A stretch of 64,000 bases of DNA from Brachybacterium equifaecis (GTDB taxonomy: Bacteria; Actinomycetota; Actinomycetes; Actinomycetales; Dermabacteraceae): the NCBI RefSeq assembly GCF_023509525.1, contig NZ_JAKNCJ010000001.1:868001-932000 (forward strand), given 5' to 3'. The notes under the pieces are model-generated. The model saw only the letters and a program-made list of their open reading frames with translations. It ran no database searches and was not told the origin of the DNA. Position 1 is the stretch's first letter; each line of letters starts with the position of its first letter. Made by a program: the position numbers and the translations under genes. Shown in pieces: positions 1 through 8,566 of this stretch.

Positions 1-366
1 CTCGATGCCGTGCACGGCGCCCGTGCCGGCCGTGTCGGTCCCGGTCTGGATGGCCTGCTCCGGGGTCACGGGGAACGCCTGGGTGCGCAGGTCGATGTCC
101 TCGCCGGGCATCTGCGCGAAGACCTCGCGGTCCCCGGCTGCCGTGCCTGCAGCCGGTGCGCCGCCGGCATCGCTCGCGCCGGACGACGCCCCACCGTCAC
201 CGGTGGAGGCCGGGGCCGACGCCGTCACGGCCGAGCCCTGGGTCGCGGCGCCCTGCTCGGCCTGGTCGGTGCTGCAGGCGCTCAGCGCGCCGAGGGCCAG
301 GATGCCGGCGGCGGCGCCGACGACGCCGCGACGGAGCGGGGTGATGCGGGAGAGATGAACAGTCAT
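1..366 (-). CDS. Lipoprotein, 3' part outside window (possible PepSY domain)
   Basis: The ATG at 366 follows a strong ribosome site (GAGGAGGT, about 4 nt upstream). The first 30 residues are a signal peptide with an arginine pair, a hydrophobic stretch and the lipobox LSAC, so the mature protein would be lipid-anchored outside the membrane. A Ser/Ala/Gly-rich linker follows, then the start of a folded part reading TPEQAIQTGTDTAGTGAVHG. That spacing of a helix followed by a Gly-rich turn resembles a PepSY repeat (peptidase-inhibitor-like). Only 122 codons lie inside the window. It is transcribed divergently from the D-lactate dehydrogenase remnant. Lipoprotein status is clear; the PepSY assignment is a guess from a short stretch. 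Confidence 0.75.
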   Translation of the reverse strand, partial: MTVHLSRITPLRRGVVGAAAGILALGALSACSTDQAEQGAATQGSAVTASAPASTGDGGASSGASDAGGAPAAGTAAGDREVFAQMPGEDIDLRTQAFPVTPEQAIQTGTDTAGTGAVHGIE

Positions 367-423
367 GGGGACCTCCTCGGGTCGTCATCAGCACCGGCCG
401 CAGCTCGGCTCAGCGCCTGCGCT

Positions 424-479
424 CCGAACTCTGAACTCCGAACTCCGAACTCTGCGTTCTGCGTTCTGCGTTCTGCGCG
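424..479. repeat. Heptanucleotide tandem repeat, 8 units
   Basis: Eight consecutive 7-bp units: CCGAACT, CTGAACT, CCGAACT, CCGAACT, then CTGCGTT three times and CTGCGCG. The array lies in the divergent intergenic region between the lipoprotein and the D-lactate dehydrogenase remnant. Seven is not a multiple of three, so unit gain or loss would change spacing by most of a helical turn. Confidence 0.9.
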
Positions 480-625
480 GCGAGGCCTCTCACTGGGGCG
501 TCGGTGCGTGCGGGAAGAGTTGTATTCCGACACCATCCCTCCCATCTGTCACGAAGCGTCGCGGGAGCTGGAAACCCGCTGGGAGGAGAGCGGACCCGCA
601 CCGGGAATGCGCGAGGGTCCGGCGA

Positions 626-637
626 TAGCGTGGGCCC
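626..637 (+). promoter_or_regulatory. Leaderless-type -10 box of the D-lactate dehydrogenase remnant
   Basis: TAGCGT at 626-631 is followed by 6 nt and then ATG at 638, the same geometry seen in front of many genes in this window. It implies that the original promoter and start codon of the damaged gene survive. Confidence 0.5.
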
Positions 638-2534
638 ATGCCCCCATCCGACCGCCCCGCACTCGACACCGACGTCGCGCACCGCCGCGCTGTGGACCGC
701 GCGCAAGGGCCTGTATGCGGCGGTCGCGGGGGCACGGCCGACGGGATCCACCGCGCTCCTCGAGGACATCGCCGTGCCCGTCGGCCATCTTGCGGCGACC
801 TGCGCGGGCCTGGAGACGCTGTTCGAGCGCCACGGCTACGACGAGTCCGTGATCTTCGGGCACGCGAAGGACGGCAACATCCACTTCCTGCTGAACGAGC
901 ACCTTGATCAGGGCTCGGACCGGCTCGAGGCGTTCACCGAGCAGATGGTCGAGCTGGTGCTGGACCAGGGCGGGAACCTCAAGGCCGAGCACGGCACCGG
1001 GCGGGTGATGGCACCCTTCGTCGAGCGCCAGTACGGCACGGCGCTCTACGAGGTGATGCGCGAGATCAAGCGCCTGGTGGATCCGCTCGGGATCCTGAAC
1101 CCGGGGGTCGTGCTGACCGACGATCCGCAGGCGCACATGCGCGATCTGAAGCCCGTCGTCCCGATCGAGGAGGAGGCCGATCGCTGCGTGGAGTGCGGGT
1201 ACTGCGAGCCGGTCTGCCCGAGCCGCGACCTGACGCTCACGCCGCGCCAGCGGATCGTCCTGCGGCGCGAGGAGAAGCTCGCCGCGCAGCGCGGGGACAC
1301 CGCGACCGTGCGCGCGATCCAGGAGTCGTACGACTACGAGGGTCTCGCGACCTGCGCGGTCGACGGCATGTGCGTGACCGCCTGTCCCGTCGGCATCAAC
1401 ACCGGTGATCTCGTGCGGCGCCTGAGGGCGGAGCAGGCGGGGCCGGCGGAGTCGGCGGCGTGGTCGGCCGCGGCGGGACGCTGGGGTGCGGTGACGCGCG
1501 GGGCCTCGGCCGCCGTGGGGGTAGCGGGGGCGATCGGCACGGCGGGGCCGACGGTCGCAGGCAGGCCCGCGGCAGCGGCGCTGCCGCGGCTCGCGACCGC
1601 CGCTGGCCGCGCCCTGCTCGGGGCGGACACCGTGCCCGACTACCGGCCGGAGCTGCCGCGGAGCGGTGGAGCGGTGCGCCGCTCCGGCGGCAGGGGCCGG
1701 GCGAGCGCGGAGACGGTCGCGGTGCTCATGCCGTCGTGCACCGGGACGATGTTCGGGCCGGCCGAGGGGTCAGGGCCGAATGGCGGGGGTTGCTCGGGCG
1801 CGTGCGCGTGCAGCGGGGGTGCGGCTCGGTCGGGCGCCGCCGCAGCCGGGGCGGGCGCCTCCGCTGCCGGCCTCGGGGTGACTCGCGCGCTGGACCGCCT
1901 GCTGGAGCGGGCGCGCGTGCGCGCCGTGGTGCCGGAGGGGATCGAGGGGCTCTGCTGCGGGACGCCGTTCTCCTCCAAGGGCATGACGGACGCGAAGGAG
2001 CGCATGCGCGCGCGGCTGCGGGAGGCTCTGGTCGCGACGGCGCGGCGGGAGGGAGCGAGCCACGAGCCGGGCGCAGCGGCGCTGCCGGTCGTCGTCGATG
2101 CGGCCTCCTGCACCGAGGGCGTGCTGGCCGCGCTCGAGGGCACGGGCATCGAGGTCATCGACGCGACGACATTCGTGCGCCGCGAGCTGCTGGGGCGGCT
2201 GTCGGTGAGCGCGCGGGCGCAGTCCGTGACCGTGCACCCCACCTGCTCAACCACGCACCTCGGCGCGACGGATGATCTGGTGGCTCTGGCCGGCGCGTGC
2301 GCCGAGGAGGTCGTGTTGCCCGTGGCGTGGGGCTGCTGCGCCTACGCGGGCGACCGAGGGATGCTGCACCCCGAGCTCACCGCCTCGGCCACCCGGGCCG
2401 AGGCCGCGGAGATCGCGCAGCACCCGACCGACTGGTACGTGAGCGCGAACCGCACCTGCGAGCTCGGCATGAGCGCCGCGACCGGGCAGACCTATCGCCA
2501 CGTCCTGGAGCTGGTGGAGGCGGCGACGCGGTGA
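638..2534 (+). pseudogene. FAD/Fe-S D-lactate dehydrogenase, internal deletion
   Basis: Homologous to the roughly 950-residue fused D-lactate dehydrogenases (FAD-linked oxidase plus ferredoxin and CCG domains) that pass electrons to the respiratory chain. From about 680 the reading frame matches the family: the LWTARKGLYAAVAGARPTG stretch, the C-terminal half of the FAD-linked oxidase, two 4Fe-4S motifs (cysteines at 1185-1217 and 1353-1385) and two CCG-type cysteine clusters (1953-1958 and 2244-2339). The N-terminal FAD-binding part, roughly 330 residues, is absent. The likely original start at 638 opens MPPSDRPALDTDVAHRR in a different frame, so a frame-changing deletion near 675-690 joins the two parts. 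Between the Fe-S and CCG domains is a Gly/Ala/Ser-rich insert with CSGACACSGG. Without the FAD-binding lobe it should be inactive. Confidence 0.8.
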
Positions 2535-2541
2535 GCGGGGG

Positions 2542-3162
2542 TCAGTACCCCGTCACCCCGTCAATCGCCTCGCGCAGCAGGTCCATGTGCCCGAGATGCC
2601 GGGCGTACTCCTCGATGAGGTGCGTGAGGATCCACCGCAGGTTCAGCTGCTCGCCGTGGCGCAGCCCCGCGACGGGGCCGTCGAGATCGGTCCAGGTCGC
2701 GGCTGCCTCGGCGGCGCGGGCGGTCTCGCGACGGAAGGTCTCGACGTCGGCGGCGGCGGTCTGGGCGCTCGCGTTCTCGAAGTCGCCGTCGGGCTGCTCC
2801 CGGGTCGAGTAGAGGTCCGGGGTCTCCTCGCCGTGGAGGACTTCGCGCAGCCAGTACGTATCCACCTCGGTGAGGTGGCGGATGATGCCCAGCAGGCTCA
2901 GGTTCGAGGGCGGGATCGGGCACGCGGCGAGCTGCTCGGCCGTCAGGCCATCAATCTTCAGCAGCACGTTCAGGCGGTACTCCTCGAGCCAGGCGTCGAG
3001 GACGGCGCGCTCGGAACCGAGCATGGGCCCGCCGTTGCGAGTGTCGGCGATGCCCTGGAGGATGGGGGCGCTCGCGGCCGCTGCGGGATCGTGCGCGGCG
3101 GGATCGTGCGCGGCGGCGCCGTTCGAGGTCACGTCGTTCGAGGCAGTGTCGTTCGAGGTCAT
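2542..3162 (-). CDS. DinB/DUF664 family protein
   Basis: 206 residues from the ATG at 3162. The body is the four-helix DinB fold: LDAWLEEYRLNVLLKIDGL, then the IIRHLTEVDTYWL segment carrying one metal-ligand His, and a C-terminal LTHLIEEYARHLGHMDLLRE with two more His. Members of this group are putative thiol-dependent (in actinobacteria often mycothiol-dependent) transferases, cytosolic and metal-binding; the substrate cannot be told here. The first 40 residues are a low-complexity N/D/A-rich tail containing a duplicated HDPAA, so translation may really begin at the internal ATG (MLGSERAV, near 3024). It converges on the dehydrogenase remnant with 7 bp between them. Confidence 0.75.
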   Translation of the reverse strand: MTSNDTASNDVTSNGAAAHDPAAHDPAAAASAPILQGIADTRNGGPMLGSERAVLDAWLEEYRLNVLLKIDGLTAEQLAACPIPPSNLSLLGIIRHLTEVDTYWLREVLHGEETPDLYSTREQPDGDFENASAQTAAADVETFRRETARAAEAAATWTDLDGPVAGLRHGEQLNLRWILTHLIEEYARHLGHMDLLREAIDGVTGY

Positions 3163-3241
3163 GGGCCGATCCTGCCCGATCGGGCACCTCGCGCGCGAGG
3201 GATTTTCCTCGAGCGTCGGCGGCCTGTGCTGGACTGCTGCC

Positions 3242-3832
3242 ATGACCGCCGACGCCGCCGCGCTCTTTGAGCCCGGATCCGCTCCCCTCGCCCACCGCCG
3301 CACCGAGCGCCTCGCCCTCGACATCCCCGTGCCGGCGGACCTCGAGGAGCTGCACGCGCTGAACAGCGACCCCCGCGTGTGGACGCACTTCCCGTCTCTG
3401 CGCCCCACCCGCCTCGCGCAGTCGCAGGAGATCCTGGATGTGTGGCGGGAGTGCTGGGCGGCCGACGGGCTCGGCTCGTGGATCGTGCGGGATCGCGCCA
3501 CGGGCGAGTTCCTCGGCTATGCAGGATGCCGAGTGGTGCGGGGGGTCTTCTGGAATCTCGGCTACCGCTTCCGGCCTGAGGCTCAGGGGCGGGGATTCGC
3601 CACCGAGGCGGCTCGGGCGGCGCTCGATGCAGCGCACGAGGTGCACCCGGAGCTGCCGGTGGTCGCATACCTCGTCGAGCACAACGCCGCCTCGGCCCGG
3701 GTGGCGGAGCGCTTGGGCTTCACGCTCCAGCACCGCGCCCCGGATGCGGGGAATCCGGATCCTGACGTGATGCGGCTGGTCTACGCGGACCGGGATCTCA
3801 CCGAGGCGGAGCTGGCCGCGGCGCTGGGGTGA
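3242..3832 (+). CDS. GNAT N-acetyltransferase (RimJ/RimL-like)
   Basis: 196 residues from the ATG at 3242, chosen because it precedes the conserved HRRTERLALDIPVPAD opening of RimJ/RimL-type acetyltransferases. The acetyl-CoA binding motif is visible as the FRPEAQGRGFATEA stretch (Q/R-x-x-G-x-G/A), followed by VEHNAASARVAERLGF. It would transfer acetyl from acetyl-CoA to an amino group of a protein or small molecule; the substrate is unknown. It is transcribed divergently from the DinB gene with about 80 bp between the starts and stands alone. Confidence 0.85.
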   Translation: MTADAAALFEPGSAPLAHRRTERLALDIPVPADLEELHALNSDPRVWTHFPSLRPTRLAQSQEILDVWRECWAADGLGSWIVRDRATGEFLGYAGCRVVRGVFWNLGYRFRPEAQGRGFATEAARAALDAAHEVHPELPVVAYLVEHNAASARVAERLGFTLQHRAPDAGNPDPDVMRLVYADRDLTEAELAAALG

Positions 3833-3872
3833 CATTGCCGGCCGCCGGACATGGGGCGGGGCGGGGCGTCGC

Positions 3873-4766
3873 TCACGCAGAGCCCGAGCTGCGGCGCTCC
3901 GACTCGGCGAGCGCAGAGTGGAGGATCGCCCGGTCCTCCGTGCGCAGCGCACGCGCATGCTCCGGTTTCGGAGACGAGTGGCGACGTGAGATGTGCACTG
4001 GAACCTCCGTCAAGCCCACTCTGATCGCTGCAGCGAGACGGTGATTGCCGTCGAGCGTGGCGAACTCTTCTGCCACCGCCAGGTCCAGGGGCTGGCGGAT
4101 CCCCTGCACCCGGATACTCGCCGCCAGGGCGTCAAGGTGGGCGGCCGAATCCAGGTGGGAAGAGCCGATCTCTTCCCTGTCGACTGCGCGATAGCGGGCC
4201 ACGAGCGCCGTCGGCAGATCGACTGCGTGCCTCCGGCTCGGGCCAGCCCCGCGCTCCATCACGAGGTCATCACCGTCTGGCTTCCCCGAGGCGATGTGCC
4301 CGAAGCCGAGCCTCTCGTACAAGCGCTGCGCTACGTGATTCTCAGGACGCACGTCGAGGCGCAGCCGTGTGCCGGGCGCGAGCTCGTGCAGGCGGTCGAT
4401 GCAGGCCTCCACGAGCATCCGCCCGGCTCCCCTGCCGCGCACGGCCGGGTCGACCCAGACGGAGAACAGCCCCGCGGGTGCTCCCGGCGTCTCAGGTAGG
4501 ACGATGCGGGCGACTCCGACGACAGCTCCACGAGGCTCTGAAGTGCCCGGAGACTCCAAGTCGGGTCCGCCATCCACCAGCAGGATCATCGCGCTGGACG
4601 GAGGGAAGGACCCCCGCCATTAGGCCTCCCCGTCCTGCGCATCCCGCTCCAGAGCGCCTGCGAGCGTAGTGGTGAACGCTTCGGGCGAGGTTTCCAGGGC
4701 ACGGAGCCGGACCTGCCGGTAGGTCCGCCAGTCCTCCGGGCCGATCTCGATAGTCCGCAGGTGCAT
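3873..4766 (-). pseudogene. GNAT acetyltransferase fused to a ParB-like domain, in-frame stop
   Basis: Reading from ATG 4766 gives 48 residues of a GNAT N-terminus (DWRTYRQVRLRALETSPEAF), then TAA at 4620-4622, and the same frame continues without a break as WRGSFPPSSAMILLVDGG. The continuation holds the acetyl-CoA motif (VRGRGAGRMLVEA) and RPENHVAQRLYERLGF to about residue 170 of the restored protein. A ParB/Srx-type domain follows (about 195-265) with the signature LDGNHRLAAAIR. The restored length is 297 residues. A shorter product could start at ATG 4589 but has no good ribosome site. The gene starts one base after the uracil permease stop, so it is translationally coupled. ParB-like domains of this type bind or hydrolyse nucleotides; pairing with an acetyltransferase is unusual. 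Function unknown. Confidence 0.75.
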
Positions 4767-4767
4767 C

Positions 4768-6051
4768 TCAGCCGCCCTGGATCGGGCTCGGGCGGTCGTC
4801 AGTGCCGGTGAAGCGGCCGATCCACGTCATGCCGTGGTAGATCAGCAGCGCCGCCACGGTGCCGAGCGCGATGCCGGTGAAGGAGAATCCGCCGAGGTTC
4901 CACTCGAGGTTCGCGATCGCGATGGCGAGGCCCACGCCCGCGGTGATCTGGTTCTTCGGGCGGGAGAAGTCGACCTTGCCGTCGACCCACATGCGGAAGC
5001 CGACGATCGCGATCAGCCCGTAGAGCACGAACGTCACGCCGCCGAGCACGCCCGGCGGGATCGTGAAGATCGCCGCCCCGACCTTCGGGGACATCGACAG
5101 CAGGATCGCGACGATGCCGGCGACCCAGTAGGCCGCGGTCGAGTAGACCCGGGTCGCGCTCATGACGCCGATGTTCTCGCCGTAGGTGGTCGTCGGCGAG
5201 CCGCCGAAGGTCGCCGAGAGCGCGGTGGCGAGCCCGTCGGCCGTGAGGGTGCGGCCGACCATGTGGTCGAGGTTCTTGCCGGTCATGAGGCCCACGCTCG
5301 TCACGTGACCGACGTTCTCGGCGAGCAGCACCAGGATCACCGGCAGGAAGATCGGCAGCAGACCGAGGTTCAGCGTGGGGTGGTGGAACTCGGGCAGGCC
5401 GATCCACGGGGCGGCGGCGACGGCGTCGAAGACGACCTCTCCGCGGGCGACGGCGAACAGATACCCGACGATCACGCCGACGAGCACCGAGACGCGCCCG
5501 AGCAGCCCCTTGAACAGCGCAGTGCACAGGATGACCGCGAGCAGGGTGACGACGGCGGTCACCGGGGCCTTGGAGAAGTTGTCCTCGTACGTCGTCGGCA
5601 CGAGATTCAGACCGATCAGAGCGACGATCGTGCCCATCACCACCGGCGGCATCAGAGCGCTGATCCAGGCGGTGCCCACGCGCGTCACCAGCAGGCCGAG
5701 CAGCGCGAGCAGCAGGCCCGTGACGAGCACTCCGCCGAGCGCGGCGCCCATCGAGTCGGCCTGCGTGGAGGCGGTGATGGGGGCGATGAACGCGAACGAG
5801 GAGCCGAGGTAGCTGGGCATCCGGTTCTTCGTGATGACCAGGAACAGCAGGGTGCCGATGCCGCTGAACAGCAGCGTGGTGGTGGGCGGGAAGCCGGTGA
5901 TCAGGGGGACGAGGAAGGTCGCGCCGAACATCGCGATCACGTGCTGGGCGCCGATGCCGATGGTCACCGGCCAGGCGAGCCGCTCCTCCGGGCGGACGAT
6001 CTCGCCGGGGGCGACGGAATAGCCGTTGCCGTGCAGGGTCCAGAGCGACAT
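4768..6051 (-). CDS. uraA: Uracil/xanthine permease (NCS2 family, UraA-like)
   Basis: 427 residues, a complete NCS2 nucleobase:proton symporter of the inner membrane. Visible are the N-terminal WPVTIGIGAQHVIAMFG segment, the two conserved acidic substrate and proton sites (LLAENVGHV and TTTYGENIGVM), and a dozen or more hydrophobic segments. The ATG at 6051 has AGGAG 4-5 nt upstream. The family imports uracil for salvage, though xanthine or other bases cannot be excluded from sequence alone. The downstream GNAT-ParB gene is coupled to it. No recognisable PyrR attenuator or purine riboswitch was seen in the 139-bp leader, which is only GC-rich. Confidence 0.9.
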   Translation of the reverse strand: MSLWTLHGNGYSVAPGEIVRPEERLAWPVTIGIGAQHVIAMFGATFLVPLITGFPPTTTLLFSGIGTLLFLVITKNRMPSYLGSSFAFIAPITASTQADSMGAALGGVLVTGLLLALLGLLVTRVGTAWISALMPPVVMGTIVALIGLNLVPTTYEDNFSKAPVTAVVTLLAVILCTALFKGLLGRVSVLVGVIVGYLFAVARGEVVFDAVAAAPWIGLPEFHHPTLNLGLLPIFLPVILVLLAENVGHVTSVGLMTGKNLDHMVGRTLTADGLATALSATFGGSPTTTYGENIGVMSATRVYSTAAYWVAGIVAILLSMSPKVGAAIFTIPPGVLGGVTFVLYGLIAIVGFRMWVDGKVDFSRPKNQITAGVGLAIAIANLEWNLGGFSFTGIALGTVAALLIYHGMTWIGRFTGTDDRPSPIQGG

Positions 6052-6190
6052 GGGGCTCCTCGAGGAGAGTGGGGCGGGGAGGGACGGGGCCCTCGTGACC
6101 GCGCGCGAGGCCGGGGTGCGGTGTCGCGTGCGGGTGGGGAGGAGGGCCTGGGCGATTATACCGAGCAGGGGCTTGCGGCCCGCGAGCGGT

Positions 6191-6979
6191 TCATGCCCGG
6201 ACGGCGCGCTCCCAATGGATCCCGTAGGTCTCGATGTACTCCGCCCGCATCCGCCAGTGCTCCCCGTGCCCTTCGACGAACATCGTCGCCCATGGCTCCT
6301 CGCCGGACTCGTGCGCGGCTCGGAGGTGCTCGTACATGGCCCGTGCGCGAAGGGCCAGGGCCGGCGCCAGCGCCTCCCGCAGATCCGTCATGGATCGGTC
6401 CGGGTCGTAGCCGTCCACGAACGCTCGAAGTCGCGCAGCGGCGAGGGACGGTTCCTGGCCCGCGTCGAGCAGCGGGAAGGAGATCGCCGGGTACGCGAGA
6501 TCCCAGAGCCGGGTGCTCGGGCCTGCGCCGTCGGCATCGATGAGGACGATGCGCTCGGCCCCCCGCTCGCCGCTGAGCACGAGGTTCCAGCTGGCGGCGT
6601 CGTTGTGGCAGATCAGGTCAGGGGCTGCAGCGGGCAGGAGCACGGGCCACTGCTCGGGCGGCTCCGGCACGGGGAAGTCCTCGGCCGCGTCGTGGATGCT
6701 GCGGAGGTACGCCCCGATCCGGCGCAGGAGGTCGTGCTCGAGGACCCCGCGGTGCATCGCGATGTCGCCGGGGATGTATTCGATGATCTGGCGTCCCTGC
6801 GCATCGCGGCCGAGGTGGGCCGGGACGTCGACCCCGCGCTCGCGCAGGTGCTGCAGGAACGCGGCGACCTGCGGCGTCGTGGGCTGCCAGGGTTTGCGGA
6901 CGGTGCCCCCGACTCGGACGACGGCGCCGACGGTGGCATTCCCGCCCGAGAGCAGCTCCTCGTCGGCCGGAGTTCTCAC
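6191..6979 (-). CDS. Aminoglycoside-phosphotransferase-like kinase
   Basis: 262 residues from a GTG at 6979 that overlaps the stop of the upstream methyltransferase (GTGA, 4 bp). The kinase fold is indicated by IIEYIPG in the hinge, the catalytic loop ICHNDAASWNLVL (His-Asn-Asp with the downstream Asn) and the metal-binding LIDADGAGPSTRLWDLA. Members phosphorylate small molecules (aminoglycosides, choline, homoserine, other metabolites); nothing here points to a particular substrate or to antibiotic resistance. Coupling to a methyltransferase suggests the two act on the same or related compounds. Confidence 0.8.
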   Translation of the reverse strand: MRTPADEELLSGGNATVGAVVRVGGTVRKPWQPTTPQVAAFLQHLRERGVDVPAHLGRDAQGRQIIEYIPGDIAMHRGVLEHDLLRRIGAYLRSIHDAAEDFPVPEPPEQWPVLLPAAAPDLICHNDAASWNLVLSGERGAERIVLIDADGAGPSTRLWDLAYPAISFPLLDAGQEPSLAAARLRAFVDGYDPDRSMTDLREALAPALALRARAMYEHLRAAHESGEEPWATMFVEGHGEHWRMRAEYIETYGIHWERAVRA

Positions 6980-7742
6980 GCCCGCTTCACCGCCTCGAAC
7001 ACCATCAGCCGCTCCCCCGTCGAACCGCTGAACGGCGTGCCCACCCAGTCGCTCGAGATCCGCTCGACGACGAGCCCCACATCAGTGAGCTGCGCCGTCA
7101 GAAGCTCGGCGCTGCGGAACTGCAGGGGCTGGGAGAAGTCGAAGGGCTCGGGATCCCCCGCGTCCAGGAACGCGCTGCGGACGTGCATGCCCAGCGCGCC
7201 GTCGGCGTCCGGCGGCGTGATCTCGAGGCTCTCGCGCACGCGCCCGATGGCGGTCACCCGCTCCCGCTCCGGGTGGGCCCACTCGCGCCACAGCTCGGCT
7301 GCGGGATTCCGGCTCTCGAAGGCGAGACGCCCGCCCGGGCGCAGGGCGCGGGCGATGTCGGCGAGCACCGTCGGCCACGCGTCGCCGATGATATGCATCG
7401 CGACGTTCGCGCTCATGATCACGAGGTCGGCGCTGGCGGTCTCCTTGAGCGCCGAGGTGCCGTGGTGCCACCTACGCGCTCCGCCCCGAACTTCCGGCGG
7501 GCTTGCTCGAGCATCGCCGCAGCCGGATCGATGCCCACCACCCGGCGGCCCTCGCGGCCGAGCGTCGCGGTCAGCAGTCCCGTCCCGCAGCCCAGGTCGA
7601 TGATGCTGCTCGCGCCGGTCTCGTCGGCCAGGCGGCGGAAGAAGTCGTGGTCGGGACCGGTGGGGTTGTCGTCGTCGTAGATCGCGGCGAGGCGGGGATC
7701 GTCGAAGGGCTCGGTGTTGGCGGGCTGGGGTGGGTGGGTCAT
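6976..7742 (-). pseudogene. SAM-dependent methyltransferase with a one-base frameshift
   Basis: The N-terminal part, from ATG 7742, contains the class I SAM-binding motif IIDLGCGTGLLTATLG and VVGIDPAAAMLEQARRKFGAERV. At about 7469-7474 the frame is lost; the next frame continues the same protein as WHHGTSALKETASADLVIMSANVAMHIIGD through LRPGGRLAFE to the stop at 6976. Adding one base after GTA restores a normal roughly 255-residue methyltransferase, so this is one gene with a -1 deletion (real or a consensus error). GACAAT lies 6 nt before the ATG, consistent with a leaderless message. The intact form would methylate a small molecule. The phosphotransferase follows with a 4-bp overlap. Confidence 0.8.
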
Positions 7743-7791
7743 GAAGGCATTGTCCGACCGTCACCGCAGCTGCGCGAGCAGTTTTCGCACG

Positions 7792-8181
7792 TCAGACAGG
7801 CATGGCGGACCGCACATCCGTGTGCGGGAAATCCTCGCCCTTGTAGAGCAGCGCATGCCCAGTCGCCATCGCCGCGCCATATGCCAAGCAGTCTCCGAAG
7901 TTCAGCCGCGCGGGGCTGTCGGAGCCCCGCCCGAATCGCGAGCGGGCCACCCGCGCCCAGCGCAGGTGCTCTTCATCCACCGCAAGAATCCGGATGCGCA
8001 TAGCCTCCAGGAAGGCGTCCACCAGCTCGGGGCCAGAGGCCGCTGTGACGATGGCGAGCTCCATGACCGAAGCCGCTGACATGCCGATCCCGTCCGCCTG
8101 ATCGATCACCGCGCGGAATGCCTCCGACTCCGCTTCGCCGCGCAGGATCGCGACGGCGGCCGACGTATCCATGACGATCAC
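7792..8181 (-). CDS. vapC: VapC-type PIN-domain toxin
   Basis: 129 residues starting at GTG 8181, which overlaps the antitoxin stop (GTGA). An in-frame ATG three codons later is an alternative start. PIN-domain acidic residues are present: the Asp of MDTSAAVAILRGE (residue 5), the Glu of SVMELAIVTA (about 42) and the Asp of NFGDCLAYGAAMATG (about 97). VapC proteins are Mg2+-dependent endoribonucleases, commonly cutting tRNA or rRNA, and are held inactive by VapB. The C-terminal LYKGEDFPHTDVRSA is typical of the Rv0624-like branch. Confidence 0.9.
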   Translation of the reverse strand: MIVMDTSAAVAILRGEAESEAFRAVIDQADGIGMSAASVMELAIVTAASGPELVDAFLEAMRIRILAVDEEHLRWARVARSRFGRGSDSPARLNFGDCLAYGAAMATGHALLYKGEDFPHTDVRSAMPV

Positions 8182-8420
8182 CGCGGCAGCCCCGCCTCGT
8201 CATACAGGTCCGCGTCGTCGAGCCAGTCCGCTGACGTCGCAGAAGCGCGCTCCTGGAGCACCCGGACCCCGTCCCAGTCGATGGCCCTCGCACCCCGGAT
8301 CCGATCCAGCTCCCGTTCGAGAGCACCCCGCACCGCGGCGGTGGCGCTGGAGCCCTGGAGCCGTCCCAGCTCCGTGGCCATCTCGTGCACTCGCGGGTCC
8401 TTGATGTTCATCGTCGCCAT
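8178..8420 (-). CDS. vapB: VapB-type antitoxin
   Basis: 80 residues from ATG 8420 (or 8411, MNIKDPRVHEMA). It is an Rv0623-like antitoxin: an N-terminal DNA-binding segment NIKDPRVHEMATELGRLQG that would bind its own promoter, and a C-terminal acidic tail ADWLDDADLYDEAGLPR that would occupy the VapC active site. It overlaps vapC by 4 bp. TAGAAT ends 6 nt before the ATG, so the operon is probably leaderless and the operator lies directly on the promoter. Confidence 0.88.
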   Translation of the reverse strand: MATMNIKDPRVHEMATELGRLQGSSATAAVRGALERELDRIRGARAIDWDGVRVLQERASATSADWLDDADLYDEAGLPR

Positions 8421-8428
8421 CCGCGAAT

Positions 8429-8445
8429 TCTACCTCTGGTGTAGA
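8429..8445. promoter_or_regulatory. Probable VapB/VapC operator
   Basis: Inverted repeat TCTAC, 7-nt spacer, GTAGA immediately upstream of vapB and overlapping its likely -10 box. The position fits autorepression by the VapBC complex. Confidence 0.5.
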
Positions 8446-8566
8446 CATTGCGGAAGCCTCTCCGGTCAGGTTCCTCACCTTCCCCTGTAGGAGTCCAGGA
8501 GCCGATCCGTAGGGTCGGCAAGGCCGCCCAGCAGGGGTGGTCCCTGATGTTGCACTGGAGGTACCC

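Noticed and set aside
6052-6190. PyrR attenuator or purine riboswitch before the uracil permease
   Set aside because: No conserved core sequences or matching stems could be found by eye in the 139-bp leader.
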